64,000 nucleotides of DNA from an uncultured Sulfitobacter sp. (GCA_947492925.1 CANLOQ010000003.1:558001-622000); one strand, 5' to 3'. Counted from the first letter of the stretch, positions 46,103 through 56,571 are shown. Numbers and translations are program-made. Notes: a model not told the origin generated them from the letters alone.

Positions 46103-48476
46103 TGGCAAAGACCTTGAGCAATGTAGCGGGGGGCGTGCGCATCAGACGGCGGGCGGGCCAGAGCGCGGCAAGAAACGCTGCGATCAGGGCGTAGCTGCCA
46201 AGCCGCAGGTAATCGAGCGGGAAAAGGTACATCGGCAATCGCCAGCCAAAGGCCTCCACGTTAATGATGCTGAGCAGTACCCACGCCAGTGCCAGCCCCA
46301 GCGGCAGCGCCAGAAGACAGACAAGCGCCGCAAAAGCCACCGCACGCATCAGCTCAAGCCAGCCCAGTTTTGCGCGGGTCAGCCCCAGCGCCCAGACCGG
46401 GGCCAGCTGCGGCACACGCAGATCGGCCAGCGTCAGCAGGCTCATCAATATGGCAAACCCCGCGACCAGCAGGGTCAGCACGTTGAGCGCCGCTGTGACG
46501 GTAAAGGTCCGCTCGAACACCTCCATCGACAGGGCCTTCACCGCCGCCTGATCAATGATGGCATTGCGCGGGATATCCAGATCACGGGTCAGCGCGGCGC
46601 GCAATGTCTCTGCATCGTCGGTGCGAATGCCGAATTGCAGGGGCGCAATGCCGGGAAACAGCGTGGCAAAACGCGCCTCGTTCAGGACAACCTGTCCTTG
46701 TGGATTGCCGTAATCGCCCACCACCGCCACGACCGGCAGGCTCAGATTCGGCGTGATCGTAACCCTGTCGCCGGTCCACAGACCGGCGCGGCGGGCCAGT
46801 TGTTCGTTCACCACCACACCACGCCCGGCGGCGACCTCATCCCATGCGCCCGGAACGGCCTCAAGAAACGCCCAGTTGTCCCGGTAGGTATCGCCCACAC
46901 GCACTCCGTAAAGTTCAACCGAACGGCCCGCGACCTGCGTTTGTGTGGAGCGCAGTGGCAGAAATTCCGCGACATTCTGTTCCAGATATCCCTGCAGTGC
47001 GGCGCTTTGTGCGCTGTCTTCGACTTGCACAAAAAGTTCCGGGGCCAGACGCTGATCCAGAAATCCAACAAAGGTCAGCCGAAAGCTGGACACCATTGTG
47101 GAAACGCCGATGTTGGCGGACACCGCAAGCAACAGCGCCATCAGGGCAAGGCTGAGGCCCGGCAGTTGCTGGCGCGTGTCGGCCCAGAACCAACCTGACA
47201 AAGGCCCGGCGGAGCGCCCCTGCAGCATCTGCAACACCAGACTGGCCAACACGGGCAATGCCAGTGCCGCCCCGATCAGCATCGTGCCCAAGAGCGCAAA
47301 ACCGGCATAAAGCCCCTGCCCCAGCGTCGCCAGCAGCACCGCAGCCGCCAGCAGGGCAGCGGCAGCGCCAGCCTGCAGACGAAAGCGCCTGGCACCCCCC
47401 ATCGCCCAGGCGCGCGGCCGCCCGCTGGCCAGCACGGGCATGCGCATGATCTGCCACAGGCGTCCCGCCAGCGCGGCCGCCGTGCCCAGCACGGCGATCA
47501 ACAGTCCTGACAACCACCATTCGGCGCGTATCTGCAACACGCCCGATATTTCAGCGCCGTACAGCCCGCGCAGCGTTGCGGCCACATCCGGCAGCAGCAG
47601 CCCCGCAATCAGGTATCCCAGCACGATGCCCAGCCCGGCACCGATGGCTGCCAGCGACAGCATCTCGATCACGATCAGCGATACCAGCAACCGCAACGGC
47701 ACACCCAGCGCACGCAGCGTGCGGATCATGCCGCGCCTTTGCTCAAACGCCAGACCGATGGTGCTGTGCACAATGAACAGGCCAACCGCAAAACTCAGCA
47801 GGCCAAAAGCGGTGAGGTTTAGGTGAAAGCTGTCGGTCAATTGCCCGATGTCCGCGGTTTGCTGGGCGGGTTGCAGCCGCAGACCGGGGGCGATGTCCGT
47901 CAGATCAGGCTGGCCGATGGGTTGTTCGGGCAGCACCACAAGCCGCGACAAATCGCTGCGACCCAACAGGGATTGGACGGCGCTGATGTCTCCTACCGCG
48001 ATGCCCGGTGCGATTTCGGGCATGATGGTGATCTGTGCGGGTCCTTCAAAGGAACGCGCCGTTTCGGCATTTGCAAACAAGATGTCCGCGCCCTGCGGGC
48101 CCAGCACCTGCGGGACCTCCCCCCCGCCCCGAAGCGACAACAGACTACCCGCCGGAGCGGTCACCGGATCAATCCCCAAAAGCCGTACTGCGCCCAGACG
48201 TCCTTCGATGACCGGAGACACCCGCCATCCTGCACGCCGCAGCGCGATGTAATCCTGTTGCGGCACGCTCGCGCCCTGCCGTGGCACCAGCTGATCAAAC
48301 TGTCCTTCGCCCAGCGTCGCGGCGGCAGCGCCATAGCTTGCGCGTGCTTCTGCGTTGATGGCCTGCACGCCGGACCACAGCGCCGTGGCCAGCGCCAGCC
48401 CGGCGAAATAGGCAAACAGCTGAACCGGGTTGCGCCGCCAATGCGACCACAGCGCCGCAAGACAGGCGCGGATCAT
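46092..48476 (-). CDS. ABC transporter permease, FtsX/MacB-like, long form
   Basis: This 794-residue protein has an N-terminal span (about 13-35), a large periplasmic region, a first block of FtsX-type spans (about 220-400, LLSFAVGLFIVHSTIGLAFEQRRGMIRTLRALGV), and a second block starting about 420. A final FtsX block at 660-780 ends with YALIAAFLAALWPARRLMRTPPATLLKVFANER. It looks like two permease halves in one chain, the arrangement of lipoprotein- or peptide-exporting MacB-type systems. Its start overlaps the ATPase stop by 4 bases (ATGA). Confidence 0.92.
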   Translation of the reverse strand: MIRACLAALWSHWRRNPVQLFAYFAGLALATALWSGVQAINAEARASYGAAAATLGEGQFDQLVPRQGASVPQQDYIALRRAGWRVSPVIEGRLGAVRLLGIDPVTAPAGSLLSLRGGGEVPQVLGPQGADILFANAETARSFEGPAQITIMPEIAPGIAVGDISAVQSLLGRSDLSRLVVLPEQPIGQPDLTDIAPGLRLQPAQQTADIGQLTDSFHLNLTAFGLLSFAVGLFIVHSTIGLAFEQRRGMIRTLRALGVPLRLLVSLIVIEMLSLAAIGAGLGIVLGYLIAGLLLPDVAATLRGLYGAEISGVLQIRAEWWLSGLLIAVLGTAAALAGRLWQIMRMPVLASGRPRAWAMGGARRFRLQAGAAAALLAAAVLLATLGQGLYAGFALLGTMLIGAALALPVLASLVLQMLQGRSAGPLSGWFWADTRQQLPGLSLALMALLLAVSANIGVSTMVSSFRLTFVGFLDQRLAPELFVQVEDSAQSAALQGYLEQNVAEFLPLRSTQTQVAGRSVELYGVRVGDTYRDNWAFLEAVPGAWDEVAAGRGVVVNEQLARRAGLWTGDRVTITPNLSLPVVAVVGDYGNPQGQVVLNEARFATLFPGIAPLQFGIRTDDAETLRAALTRDLDIPRNAIIDQAAVKALSMEVFERTFTVTAALNVLTLLVAGFAILMSLLTLADLRVPQLAPVWALGLTRAKLGWLELMRAVAFAALVCLLALPLGLALAWVLLSIINVEAFGWRLPMYLFPLDYLRLGSYALIAAFLAALWPARRLMRTPPATLLKVFANER

Positions 48477-49129
48477 GCCAGCACACCGCCACGCAGATGC
48501 ACTTCACGGTCCATGCGCGCGGCAATCTTGGGCGAATGGGTGACGACCATCAAGGCCGCACCGGTTTGTGTCACAAGCGCCAGCATCTGATCCAGAACTG
48601 TCTCGGCGGTGGTTTCATCCAGATTACCGGTGGGTTCATCGGCCAGCAACAGCTTGGGCCTGACGGCCATCGCCCGCGCGATGGCCACGCGCTGCTGCTG
48701 ACCGCCCGAAAGGGCCTCCGGGTATTTTGACATCTGGCCGTGCAGCCCCAGCATTTCGGCCAGTGCATCGGCCTGCGCCGGATCATACTGACCGGCGATG
48801 CGGGCCTGAAACGCGATGTTATCGCGCACTGAGAGCGACGGGATCAGATTGAACTGCTGGAACACAAGGCTGATATCGCTGCGCCGAACTGCCGCGCGCC
48901 CTGCGTCATCCAAAGTGGTCAAATCCTTGCCCGCCAGCCGCACAGCACCTGCATCCGCCGGTTCAAGCCCGCTGGCCACATGCAAAAGGGTGCTTTTCCC
49001 GCTCCCGGATTCGCCGGTGATCGCAAGTGTCTCTCCGGCAGCAAGGCTCAGGCTTACACCATCAAGCACCGTAACTGTGCCCTCGCTGTCGGGATAGGTT
49101 TTGCGAATGTTTTCAAGTTCAAGCAGCAT
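48473..49129 (-). CDS. ABC transporter ATP-binding protein (LolD/MacB type)
   Basis: This 218-residue ATPase has Walker [10 protein letters not shown] (about 37-45), signature [14 protein letters not shown], and Walker [14 protein letters not shown], followed by the H-loop VVTHS. The class is that of LolD/MacB/FtsE ATPases that pair with FtsX-like permeases. The ATG at 49129 has CAGGGGA upstream. It is the first gene of the ATPase-permease-AttH-PNPOx-like operon. Confidence 0.95.
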   Translation of the reverse strand: MLLELENIRKTYPDSEGTVTVLDGVSLSLAAGETLAITGESGSGKSTLLHVASGLEPADAGAVRLAGKDLTTLDDAGRAAVRRSDISLVFQQFNLIPSLSVRDNIAFQARIAGQYDPAQADALAEMLGLHGQMSKYPEALSGGQQQRVAIARAMAVRPKLLLADEPTGNLDETTAETVLDQMLALVTQTGAALMVVTHSPKIAARMDREVHLRGGVLA

Positions 49130-49349
49130 CGGTGTCCCCTGTCGGCACACAAGGTATGGCACGACAAGCGGATTGACAGAACAAAGGCGCGACCTGTCTC
49201 TTTATTCCGCGACAAGCGCGGCTTACCGCAGTGGTTCTTATGCGTCCTGTCACCACGTCTTCCGCAGGCAAGTCTGGTGACCCAACTCCTTGCCGCTTTC
49301 GTCAGGGGTATTCTGACAACATCCAGCTGCCCCCCATCCAGCAGGACTG

Positions 49350-50912
49350 TCAAATACTGCGGCCTGCGTCCTTCCAATAGGGTGCCCGCAGGCGGGGTTT
49401 GAAAATCTTGCCACTGTCCTCGCGCGGGAGAGCTGCGTGAAAATCAACGATACGCGGATGTTTGAACCGCGCCAGCTTGCCTTGGAGAAATGCCAGCACA
49501 TCGGCCTTGTCAGGCGAATATCCCTCAGCCGGTTCAATGGCGGCCACGATCTGTTCGCCAAACTCCGGGTCAGGTGCGCCAAAGACGGCGACATCGCGGA
49601 CGAAAGGTGCCTGCATCAGCACGCCCTCTATTTCGGCGGGGAATACGTTGGCACCGCCGGAAATGATCATGTCCTTCTTGCGGTCCGTGATGAACAGATA
49701 GCCATCTTCGTCCAGCCATCCCAGATCACCGACCGAATAGTGCCCATACCGTTCCGCCTGCGCACGCGCCTGCGGGTCGTTGGAATAGTCAAATCCACCA
49801 AAGGCGTCGAGCCTCACAAAAATCTCTCCGGGTTGGCCTGCGGGCAATTTGTTGCCGTCAGCATCCAGAATAAGGACCGAGCCACCAAGCTGCATGCGCC
49901 CTGCGGTGCCGGGGCGGGCCAACGCTTCCTCGGAGGACACCATCGTCATGAACCCGATCTCGGTCGCGCCGTAGCTTTCCCAGAACACCGGCCCCCACCA
50001 GTCAATCATCGCCACCTTCAGGGCATGCGACCAGGGTGAGCCGGTCGAGACACAGAATGAGACAGATGACAGGTCATAGGTGCCGCGCACCTCTGGCGGC
50101 AGTTTAAGCATCCGGCTCATCATGGTCGGCACCAGATAGATGTGGGTGATCCGCTCGGCCTCGATGGTCGCGAGGAAGGTTTCGGGATCGAACTTTGGGG
50201 CAACATAGGTAGACACGCCGTCGGCAATCAATGCGGCACTCACAAGCGTTGAAGGCGCGGAATGATAAAGCGGGGCGGCGGTCAAAAACCGTGACTGCGG
50301 GGTCAGGCGCAGCATTTCATCGGCAACGCGGTGCAGGACATTTTCAAAGTTGTGGCCCGTGCCCGATTGCAGCCGTCGCACCCCCTTGGGCCGTCCGGTC
50401 GAGCCTGAGGTATAGCGCATCAACGGACGCATGGCGGCCCGTTGCTCCAGCGGCTCTGCCGCTTCCAGCAGCGTGTTCCATTCCGGCAGGTCCGGTTCCG
50501 CAGCAGCGGCGGCAGGCGCAATATCATAAGCACGGCAGAGGTCCGCCCCGGGTGTGACTGCAATGATCCTGCGGCCGTCAAGCGCGGGCCGCACTCCTTC
50601 AATCAGATCACGGTGGATGATTACAATGTCAGCGCCGCTGTCGTCACAGATCGCGGCCACCTCATCGGCAGCGGCATGCCAGTTCAGCGCGACCAGCACT
50701 GTTCCCGCAAGGGCCGCCGCGCGCATGACCTCAAGCTGAGCCAGATCATTGCGCATGATCACAGCAAGGCGCACGTCCTCACCTGCCCCCAGATTGATCA
50801 GGGCCGACGCACCACGCGCCGCACGGGTTTCAAATGTGGCGCGCGCCACGCGCCCGTTGCCGTCCGCGATCAGCGGCGGGAAGGACGGCTGTGTGTCAGA
50901 TGCTGTTGTCAT
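49350..50912 (-). CDS. Acyl-CoA synthetase, AMP-dependent
   Basis: This 520-residue ANL-superfamily enzyme has the AMP motif MRYTSGSTGRPKGV (about 168-181), ESYGATEIG (about 302-310), YSVGDLGWLDEDGYLFITDRKKDMIISGGANVFPAEIE, and the C-terminal catalytic lysine region PREDSGKIFKP. It activates a carboxylic acid as the CoA thioester; chain-length preference cannot be read by eye. It stands alone; the 220-base region before the ABC operon has no gene. Confidence 0.92.
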   Translation of the reverse strand: MTTASDTQPSFPPLIADGNGRVARATFETRAARGASALINLGAGEDVRLAVIMRNDLAQLEVMRAAALAGTVLVALNWHAAADEVAAICDDSGADIVIIHRDLIEGVRPALDGRRIIAVTPGADLCRAYDIAPAAAAAEPDLPEWNTLLEAAEPLEQRAAMRPLMRYTSGSTGRPKGVRRLQSGTGHNFENVLHRVADEMLRLTPQSRFLTAAPLYHSAPSTLVSAALIADGVSTYVAPKFDPETFLATIEAERITHIYLVPTMMSRMLKLPPEVRGTYDLSSVSFCVSTGSPWSHALKVAMIDWWGPVFWESYGATEIGFMTMVSSEEALARPGTAGRMQLGGSVLILDADGNKLPAGQPGEIFVRLDAFGGFDYSNDPQARAQAERYGHYSVGDLGWLDEDGYLFITDRKKDMIISGGANVFPAEIEGVLMQAPFVRDVAVFGAPDPEFGEQIVAAIEPAEGYSPDKADVLAFLQGKLARFKHPRIVDFHAALPREDSGKIFKPRLRAPYWKDAGRSI

Positions 50913-51132
50913 GTCAGTAAATCACCGGCTGGCGGCACAATTGCCTTGTTCAGGGCATTTGAGCACAGGATGAGGCAAATGTATCAAGGATAAACAGCAT
51001 TTCATTGAATCTCTTTGGCGTAGGCGCGGCTGCTGTGCCCATCTGACTGTGCCTGTGCATCGCGGATCTTGCGCGGCGCACGCATCACCTCTCGCTTGCC
51101 TCTGACAATTGTGCGCGGGGGCCGAACTGTGT

Positions 51133-51162
51133 GATCCTTCCCCACTGAAGTGGGGGAGGATC
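51133..51162. repeat. 30-bp near-perfect inverted repeat at the integrase-remnant edge
   Basis: GATCCTTCCCCACT, GA, AGTGGGGGAGGATC: a 14-bp stem with one T-G wobble, immediately before the first integrase codons. It could be a mobile-element end, an attachment-site arm or a hairpin. No matching second copy was seen in the window. Confidence 0.6.
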
Positions 51163-51169
51163 AGTCAAA

Positions 51170-52106
51170 GGGCGCGACTACATCTATTTTCGCAAGGGCA
51201 AGTTTCGCCGCCACCTGCCGTCGAATCCAGACTGTGAAGAATTCGCCCGCGAGTATTGGGCAACGCGTAACGGCAATCGGAGTCGACCTACGAAGACGAC
51301 GTGGGAAAAGCTGGTAATCAGCGAGAAAAAGTCGCCCGGTTTCAAAAAACTCAGTCGCGGAGCTCGAGCAAATTACAATCGCCACTTTGACGAGATACGC
51401 GAAAAAACGGCGCGAATTACGTGCGCCACTTCCGCAGGAAACACGCCATCGCGGCGCGGGATGCGCTGTCGGACACATGGTCCAAATCCAACGAACGGGT
51501 GGCCGTCCTGTCGATCCTCTGCAAGCACGCTGTCGATCTGGAGTGGATCGAACGCAACCCGGTCGTAATAGCGCCAAGCTGAGGGACTTTGCCGCCTACT
51601 GCGACGAGCATGGCCATAGCGTGGCCAGCACCACGTTCGATCTCGGCAAAGGCACCGGGCAGCGGATCAGCGATTGCGTCAAAATGCGCTGGCAGTACTT
51701 CGATGGAGTGGCCATGCGATGGGTGCAGGAAAAGACCGGCACCCGGGTCTGGGTCGCCTGCCCTGCGCGCCTCCGGTCGTATCTTATTGCCATGCCGAAA
51801 GCTGGTGCCTGCATCCTCGCCCGCAATCTGACCCAGCCGCTGGGGCTGAGTGCCGTCCAGAAGACCGTCGAGGTCGTGCGCGTCGGTATCGGCGTCATGC
51901 ACAGCCCTGACCGCCTCGTCCCGCATGGCTGGCGATACACGGCTGCCAAGGAACTGGCCGAGGCGGGTTGCTCTGACAGCGAGATACAGGCGGTCACAGG
52001 TCACAAAACTCCGGCGATGGTGCAGAAGGATCGGTCGCAGGCGGACCAGAAAACGGCATCCAAGCGCGTTCAGGCGCGTCGTGAACGGAACGGACACAGA
52101 ACGTGA
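51170..52106 (+). pseudogene. Decayed tyrosine recombinase (phage-type integrase)
   Basis: Three frames are needed to read one integrase. 51170 to about 51405 gives the N-terminal arm (GRDYIYFRKGKFRRHLPSN, EFAREYWATRNG). The frame then shifts at a run of six As (51402-51407), and NYVRHFRRKHAIAARDALSD, then VLSILCKHAVDLEWIERNPVV, continue to about 51570. The rest lies in a third frame (KLRDFAAYCDEHG, GTGQRISDCVKMRW, VPHGWRYTAAKELAEAG, VTGHKTPAMVQK). No ATG precedes the N-terminal part. The expected catalytic Tyr is Asp (GAT at 52029-52031, one base from TAT). It points at tRNA-Leu, 71 bases away, as integrases of tRNA-integrating islands do. Confidence 0.88.
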
Positions 52107-52177
52107 AAGTGCAAAATTTTGGGGTGTGCTTCACGGTACCGGAGGCGGTATGATCTGAAACTACAGCCTTTTCAGAG

Positions 52178-52261
52178 TGGTGCGGGTGAAGGGACTCGAA
52201 CCCCCACGCCATAGGCGCCAGAACCTAAATCTGGTGCGTCTACCAATTCCGCCACACCCGC
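52178..52261 (-). tRNA. tRNA-Leu (anticodon UAG)
   Basis: The 7-bp acceptor stem GCGGGTG/CACCCGC, the anticodon stem CCAGA/TCTGG with loop TTTAGGT (anticodon UAG at 52227-52225), a long variable arm (GCGCCTATGGCGT) typical of leucine tRNA, and T-arm GGGGGTTCGAGTCCCTT are all present. CCA is encoded. It is the likely integration target of the lost element to its left. Confidence 0.96.
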
Positions 52262-52408
52262 ACGTGTTGACTTAAACTTCAATCAACTTGCGCTGATTAA
52301 CAAAGTGCATTTGCTTTTGCGAGACCTAAAAAAGGGCAAGACATTAACAAGTTGTTGTCATATAGTTTTGATAACCAGAGCAGGTTACAAAAAAAGAAAG
52401 TGACGCCC

Positions 52409-52930
52409 ATGGAACCGAAAACGGTCGGGCGCGTAGGCGGCAATGATCGTCATGCGGGCCAATTTAACCCTTATGCTGTCCTTGATACGGGACTCATCAA
52501 AGGTGCAGTTCTGCTGACCCTCGACGGTGAAATGCCTGTCGAATACCTGTCGGTCGGTGACAAGCTGATCACCCGCGACACGGGCATTTCAAAGGTCGAA
52601 CATATTCAGCGCACCACGCGTGAAGTACATACCATCGCGCTGTCGGCAGGATCGCTGGGTCATACACGGCCTGAACGCGACGCGTTGCTGGCGGGGGACC
52701 AGATGGTTCTGATCCGTGACTGGCGCGCACGCGCGCTGTTTAATTCAGAACGGGCGCTGGTGGCCGCACGTGCCTTGGTTGATGGAGAGTTCATCACCGA
52801 TATGGGCGTGCAGGAAACGACCCTGTACCAGATCTTCTGTGACGGGCCGCATATCCTGTATTGTGACGGGCTTGAGCTGAGCACGGCAGATGGTGCCCGC
52901 GCACGCGGTGCGGTGCTGCACGCAGCCTGA
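52409..52930 (+). CDS. Hint-domain-like protein, catalytic residues apparently missing
   Basis: This 173-residue protein matches the Hint (hedgehog/intein) family common in Rhodobacteraceae: LLTLDGEMPVEYLSVGDKLITRDTG (about 35-59) and ALVAARALVDG (about 116-126), then the C-terminal TLYQIFCDGPHILYCDGLE. In active members a Cys opens the motif (CxxxGTxIxTxDG) and SPQHR carries a key His. Here the Cys position is Gly28 and the SPQHR-like stretch is AGDQM (95-99), so self-processing looks impossible. It lies in an AT-rich context beside tRNA-Leu. The ATG at 52409 is chosen by alignment to the family; AAGAAAG is a weak ribosome site. Confidence 0.8.
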   Translation: MEPKTVGRVGGNDRHAGQFNPYAVLDTGLIKGAVLLTLDGEMPVEYLSVGDKLITRDTGISKVEHIQRTTREVHTIALSAGSLGHTRPERDALLAGDQMVLIRDWRARALFNSERALVAARALVDGEFITDMGVQETTLYQIFCDGPHILYCDGLELSTADGARARGAVLHAA

Positions 52931-52939
52931 CATCCGGGC

Positions 52940-54598
52940 CTAAAGGCCCAGTTCGGCAAACACTTTCGGAAGCTGTTCTGGCAGGTCTTCGGCAATGAGG
53001 CCGGGACCAAAGCTGCGCGCGGCCTCCACATGCAGATAGGCGGCGAGTTCGGCCACGTTGAACAGATCGCCGCTGGTCTGGCCCGCGCCAAGTCCTGCAA
53101 TCAATCCGGCCAGCACGTCCCCCGCCCCCGCCGTCGCCAGCCACGGCGCTTCGCGACCATAGCACGCGGCATGCACAGACGCACCGCCGTTTGGCGCGGC
53201 GATCACCGTATCCACCCCTTTGAGCAAAATGATGCAGCCTGCACGCTTTGCCGCCGCGCGCACCGCGTCGACCTTGGACATCTCCTTGCGTTCAGGCAGA
53301 CTGAGGTCCGGGAACAGCCGCGCGAATTCACCGTCGTGAGGCGTTAGGATGGTGCGCCCGTGGGTGGCTTTGAATAACGCCTCGGGATCACCGGCAAAGC
53401 TGGTCAGCGCATCGGCGTCCAGCACCACGACAGGGTCACGCCAATCCCGCTCGCTTGCCCGCCGGGCCAGCACCTCAAGCACCAGCGCACGGGTGCGGTC
53501 CGACACGCCCATGCCCGGCCCCATGCAAAAGGTGTTGACCCGATCGTCGGCCACATCGCTGAGCGGTTGATCCTTTTGAAGCGACCGCAACATGATCGCG
53601 TTCAACTGAGCAGCGTTTTCGATCAAGGCTGACGGCGGGCAGATCACCGTCACCAGCCCCGCGCCCGCCCGCAACGCGGCCCGCGCCGCCAGACGCGCCG
53701 CACCGCCACGTCCGACGCCGCCGGCAAAGACGGCGACATGACCGTGGTCGTATTTATGGCCCACCACCCCGGGTTTGCCCATCACGCCAGTCAGCCACAT
53801 TCCTGGGCGAATGGCGCGGCCCATGAACATCGGCTCCACCAGCCGGGCGCGTTCTGGATCGGGGGCTTGCGCAATCATCGACCGCTCGTAGGCATCCCCA
53901 CTCAACCCGATATCGACAACCGCCAGCTTGCGGCACAGGGTCGGCCCCATCGCAAGGTAGTGCCCCAGCTTGGGCGCGTGAAACGTCACCGTCAGATCAG
54001 CGGTGTTCATGGTTTTGGGCCATGCGTTTCCCTCTTCAAGCACCGCGGCCATATCGGTTGGGATCATTCCATTATCGAGGTTGAGCCCCGAGGGGCAATC
54101 CACCGCCACCCGTTTGACCTGATACGACCCTTTCCATGCGCGCATGCCTTTCACATCAAGCACCTGCGCCAGCGCATCCGGCACGGGCCGCGTCAGCCCG
54201 ATGCCAAAGACCGCATCAATGATCACATCAGGCCGCGCCCCGGCAAAAACCGCCTCTGCTGTCAGCGGCAGTACCGCGCCCATCGCTGACCATTTCCCGT
54301 GCATGATCCGTGCATTTGATGAACGCTTCGGTGTATCGCCCGCAAAATGGACGCGCACAGACCAGCCCGCCTCTGCCAGCAGGCGCGCGATGACGAACCC
54401 ATCACCACCATTGTTCCCCGGCCCACAAAGCACAATCGCATCATGCGCACCCTCTGCCAGCTTGGGCCATTCTGCAAAGATCGCGCTTACGACGCCCTTG
54501 CCCGCCCGCTCCATCAGTTCCAGCCCAGTGACATCACCACTGTCCATCGCGGCCTGTTCAAAGCTGCGCATCTGCTTTGCGGTCAGTAATTCGGTCAT
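52940..54598 (-). CDS. nnrD: Bifunctional NAD(P)H-hydrate epimerase / ADP-dependent dehydratase
   Basis: This 552-residue protein repairs hydrated NADH and NADPH. The N-terminal half (1 to about 215) is the YjeF_N epimerase domain (LCGPGNNGGDGFVIARLLAEAG, VDCPSGLN). The C-terminal half (about 225-540) is the ADP-dependent dehydratase with a ribokinase-like fold (GHKYDHGHVAVFAGG, LTPHDGEFARLF, ATAGAGDVLAGLIAGL). It is convergent with the Hint gene and divergent from glnB. Size is normal for the fused form. Confidence 0.96.
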   Translation of the reverse strand: MTELLTAKQMRSFEQAAMDSGDVTGLELMERAGKGVVSAIFAEWPKLAEGAHDAIVLCGPGNNGGDGFVIARLLAEAGWSVRVHFAGDTPKRSSNARIMHGKWSAMGAVLPLTAEAVFAGARPDVIIDAVFGIGLTRPVPDALAQVLDVKGMRAWKGSYQVKRVAVDCPSGLNLDNGMIPTDMAAVLEEGNAWPKTMNTADLTVTFHAPKLGHYLAMGPTLCRKLAVVDIGLSGDAYERSMIAQAPDPERARLVEPMFMGRAIRPGMWLTGVMGKPGVVGHKYDHGHVAVFAGGVGRGGAARLAARAALRAGAGLVTVICPPSALIENAAQLNAIMLRSLQKDQPLSDVADDRVNTFCMGPGMGVSDRTRALVLEVLARRASERDWRDPVVVLDADALTSFAGDPEALFKATHGRTILTPHDGEFARLFPDLSLPERKEMSKVDAVRAAAKRAGCIILLKGVDTVIAAPNGGASVHAACYGREAPWLATAGAGDVLAGLIAGLGAGQTSGDLFNVAELAAYLHVEAARSFGPGLIAEDLPEQLPKVFAELGL

Positions 54599-54730
54599 TT
54601 TAATCCTTCAGAGATTCACTGCTGCATAAATTTTAATCGCCCGGCGCAAAAATCAGGCATCGAATTGGAATTCACCTCTTTCAACCCCGTCATCCCCTCC
54701 CCCTTTATGGATTCCCTTCGGGCAAAATGA

Positions 54731-55108
<378 letters not shown>

Positions 55109-55164
55109 CCCAACACACCCCAAACCACCCACTCTCTCTAAACCTAAAAGAAGGAACCTCCCTG

Positions 55165-56571
55165 ATGAGCGTCCAGGATTTTCTGCAGCGTATCAAAGAC
55201 GAAGACATCGAATATGTCGACATTCGCTTCACCGACCCGCGTGGCAAGTTGCAACACGTCACCGTCGTGAATGATCTGGTCGATGAGGACTTTCTTGAGG
55301 AAGGGTTCATGTTTGACGGCTCCTCCATCGCGGGTTGGAAAAGCATCGAAGCCTCCGACATGAAGCTGATGCCCGACGTGAGCAGCGCCTATGTCGATCC
55401 GTTCTATGCGGAAAAAACAATCTGCGTACATTGTTCCATCGTGGAGCCGGACACCGGCGAAGCCTATGAACGTGACCCGCGCGGCACGGCGCAGAAGGCC
55501 GAGGCCTATCTGAAGTCCTCCGGCATCGGTGATGTGTCCTATTTCGGTCCTGAGGCGGAATTCTTCCTCTTTGACGACGTGCGCTTTTCCAACTCCATTA
55601 ACAAAGTGTCCTACGAGGTGGACGCAACGGATGGGTCGTGGAACACCGACACCGAATACGAGATGGGCAACATGGGCCACCGTCCGGGCCTCAAGGGCGG
55701 TTATTTCCCGGTGAACCCCACCGACGAAGGCCACGATCTGCGCGCTGAAATGCTCTCAACGATGAAGCGTCTGGGTATGAAGGTGGACAAGCACCACCAC
55801 GAGGTTGCGTCCTGCCAGCACGAGCTTGGTCTGATCTTTGGCTCCCTGACCGAACAGGCAGACGAGCTGCAGAAGTACAAATACGTCATTCACAACGTGG
55901 CCCACGCCTACGGCAAATCCGCGACCTTCATGCCCAAGCCGATCTACGGCGACAACGGGTCAGGCATGCACGTGAACATGTCGATCTGGAAAGACGGCAA
56001 GCCACTGTTTGCTGGCGATAAATATGCCGATCTGTCACAGGAAGCGCTGTGGTTCATCGGCGGTGTGCTGTCCCATGCCAAAGCGCTGAACGCGTTCACC
56101 AACCCCTCCACCAACAGCTACAAGCGCCTGATCCCAGGCTTTGAAGCGCCCGTTCTGCGCGCATATTCCGCGCGCAACCGGTCGGGCTGTGTGCGTATCC
56201 CGTGGACAGAGTCGCCCAAGGCCAAGCGCGTTGAGGCCCGCTTCCCCGATCCGGCGGCAAACCCCTATCTGTGCTTCTCCGCCCTTCTGATGGCCGGTCT
56301 TGACGGCATCAAGAACAAGATCGATCCGGGCGAGGCGATGGACAAGAACCTCTATGATCTTCCCGCAGAAGAGCTGGCCGGCATCCCGACGGTTTGTGGC
56401 TCCCTGCGTGAAGCGCTGGACGAACTGCAGGCTGACATGGACTTCCTGTTGCAGGGTGATGTGTTCACCCGCGACCAGATCGAAGGCTATATCGAGCTGA
56501 AGATGGAAGAGGTCCACACCTACGAGCACACGCCGCACCCCGTCGAATTTGGCATGTATTATAGCTGCTGA
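55165..56571 (+). CDS. glnA: Glutamine synthetase type I
   Basis: This 468-residue GSI enzyme makes glutamine from glutamate and ammonium. It has FDGSSIAGW (about 50-58), the metal and substrate region [31 protein letters not shown], and the adenylylation site Y397 in [11 protein letters not shown]. Length is that of the adenylylated GSI-beta class. An AAGGAA ribosome site precedes the ATG. It is cotranscribed with glnB. Confidence 0.98.
   Translation: MSVQDFLQRIKDEDIEYVDIRFTDPRGKLQHVTVVNDLVDEDFLEEGFMFDGSSIAGWKSIEASDMKLMPDVSSAYVDPFYAEKTICVHCSIVEPDTGEAYERDPRGTAQKAEAYLKSSGIGDVSYFGPEAEFFLFDDVRFSNSINKVSYEVDATDGSWNTDTEYEMGNMGHRPGLKGGYFPVNPTDEGHDLRAEMLSTMKRLGMKVDKHHHEVASCQHELGLIFGSLTEQADELQKYKYVIHNVAHAYGKSATFMPKPIYGDNGSGMHVNMSIWKDGKPLFAGDKYADLSQEALWFIGGVLSHAKALNAFTNPSTNSYKRLIPGFEAPVLRAYSARNRSGCVRIPWTESPKAKRVEARFPDPAANPYLCFSALLMAGLDGIKNKIDPGEAMDKNLYDLPAEELAGIPTVCGSLREALDELQADMDFLLQGDVFTRDQIEGYIELKMEEVHTYEHTPHPVEFGMYYSC

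Noticed and set aside
51387-52106. One intact 239-residue gene in the integrase region
   Set aside because: Its first 60 residues are out-of-frame reading of earlier integrase sequence; only the later part is integrase, so the region is a pseudogene.
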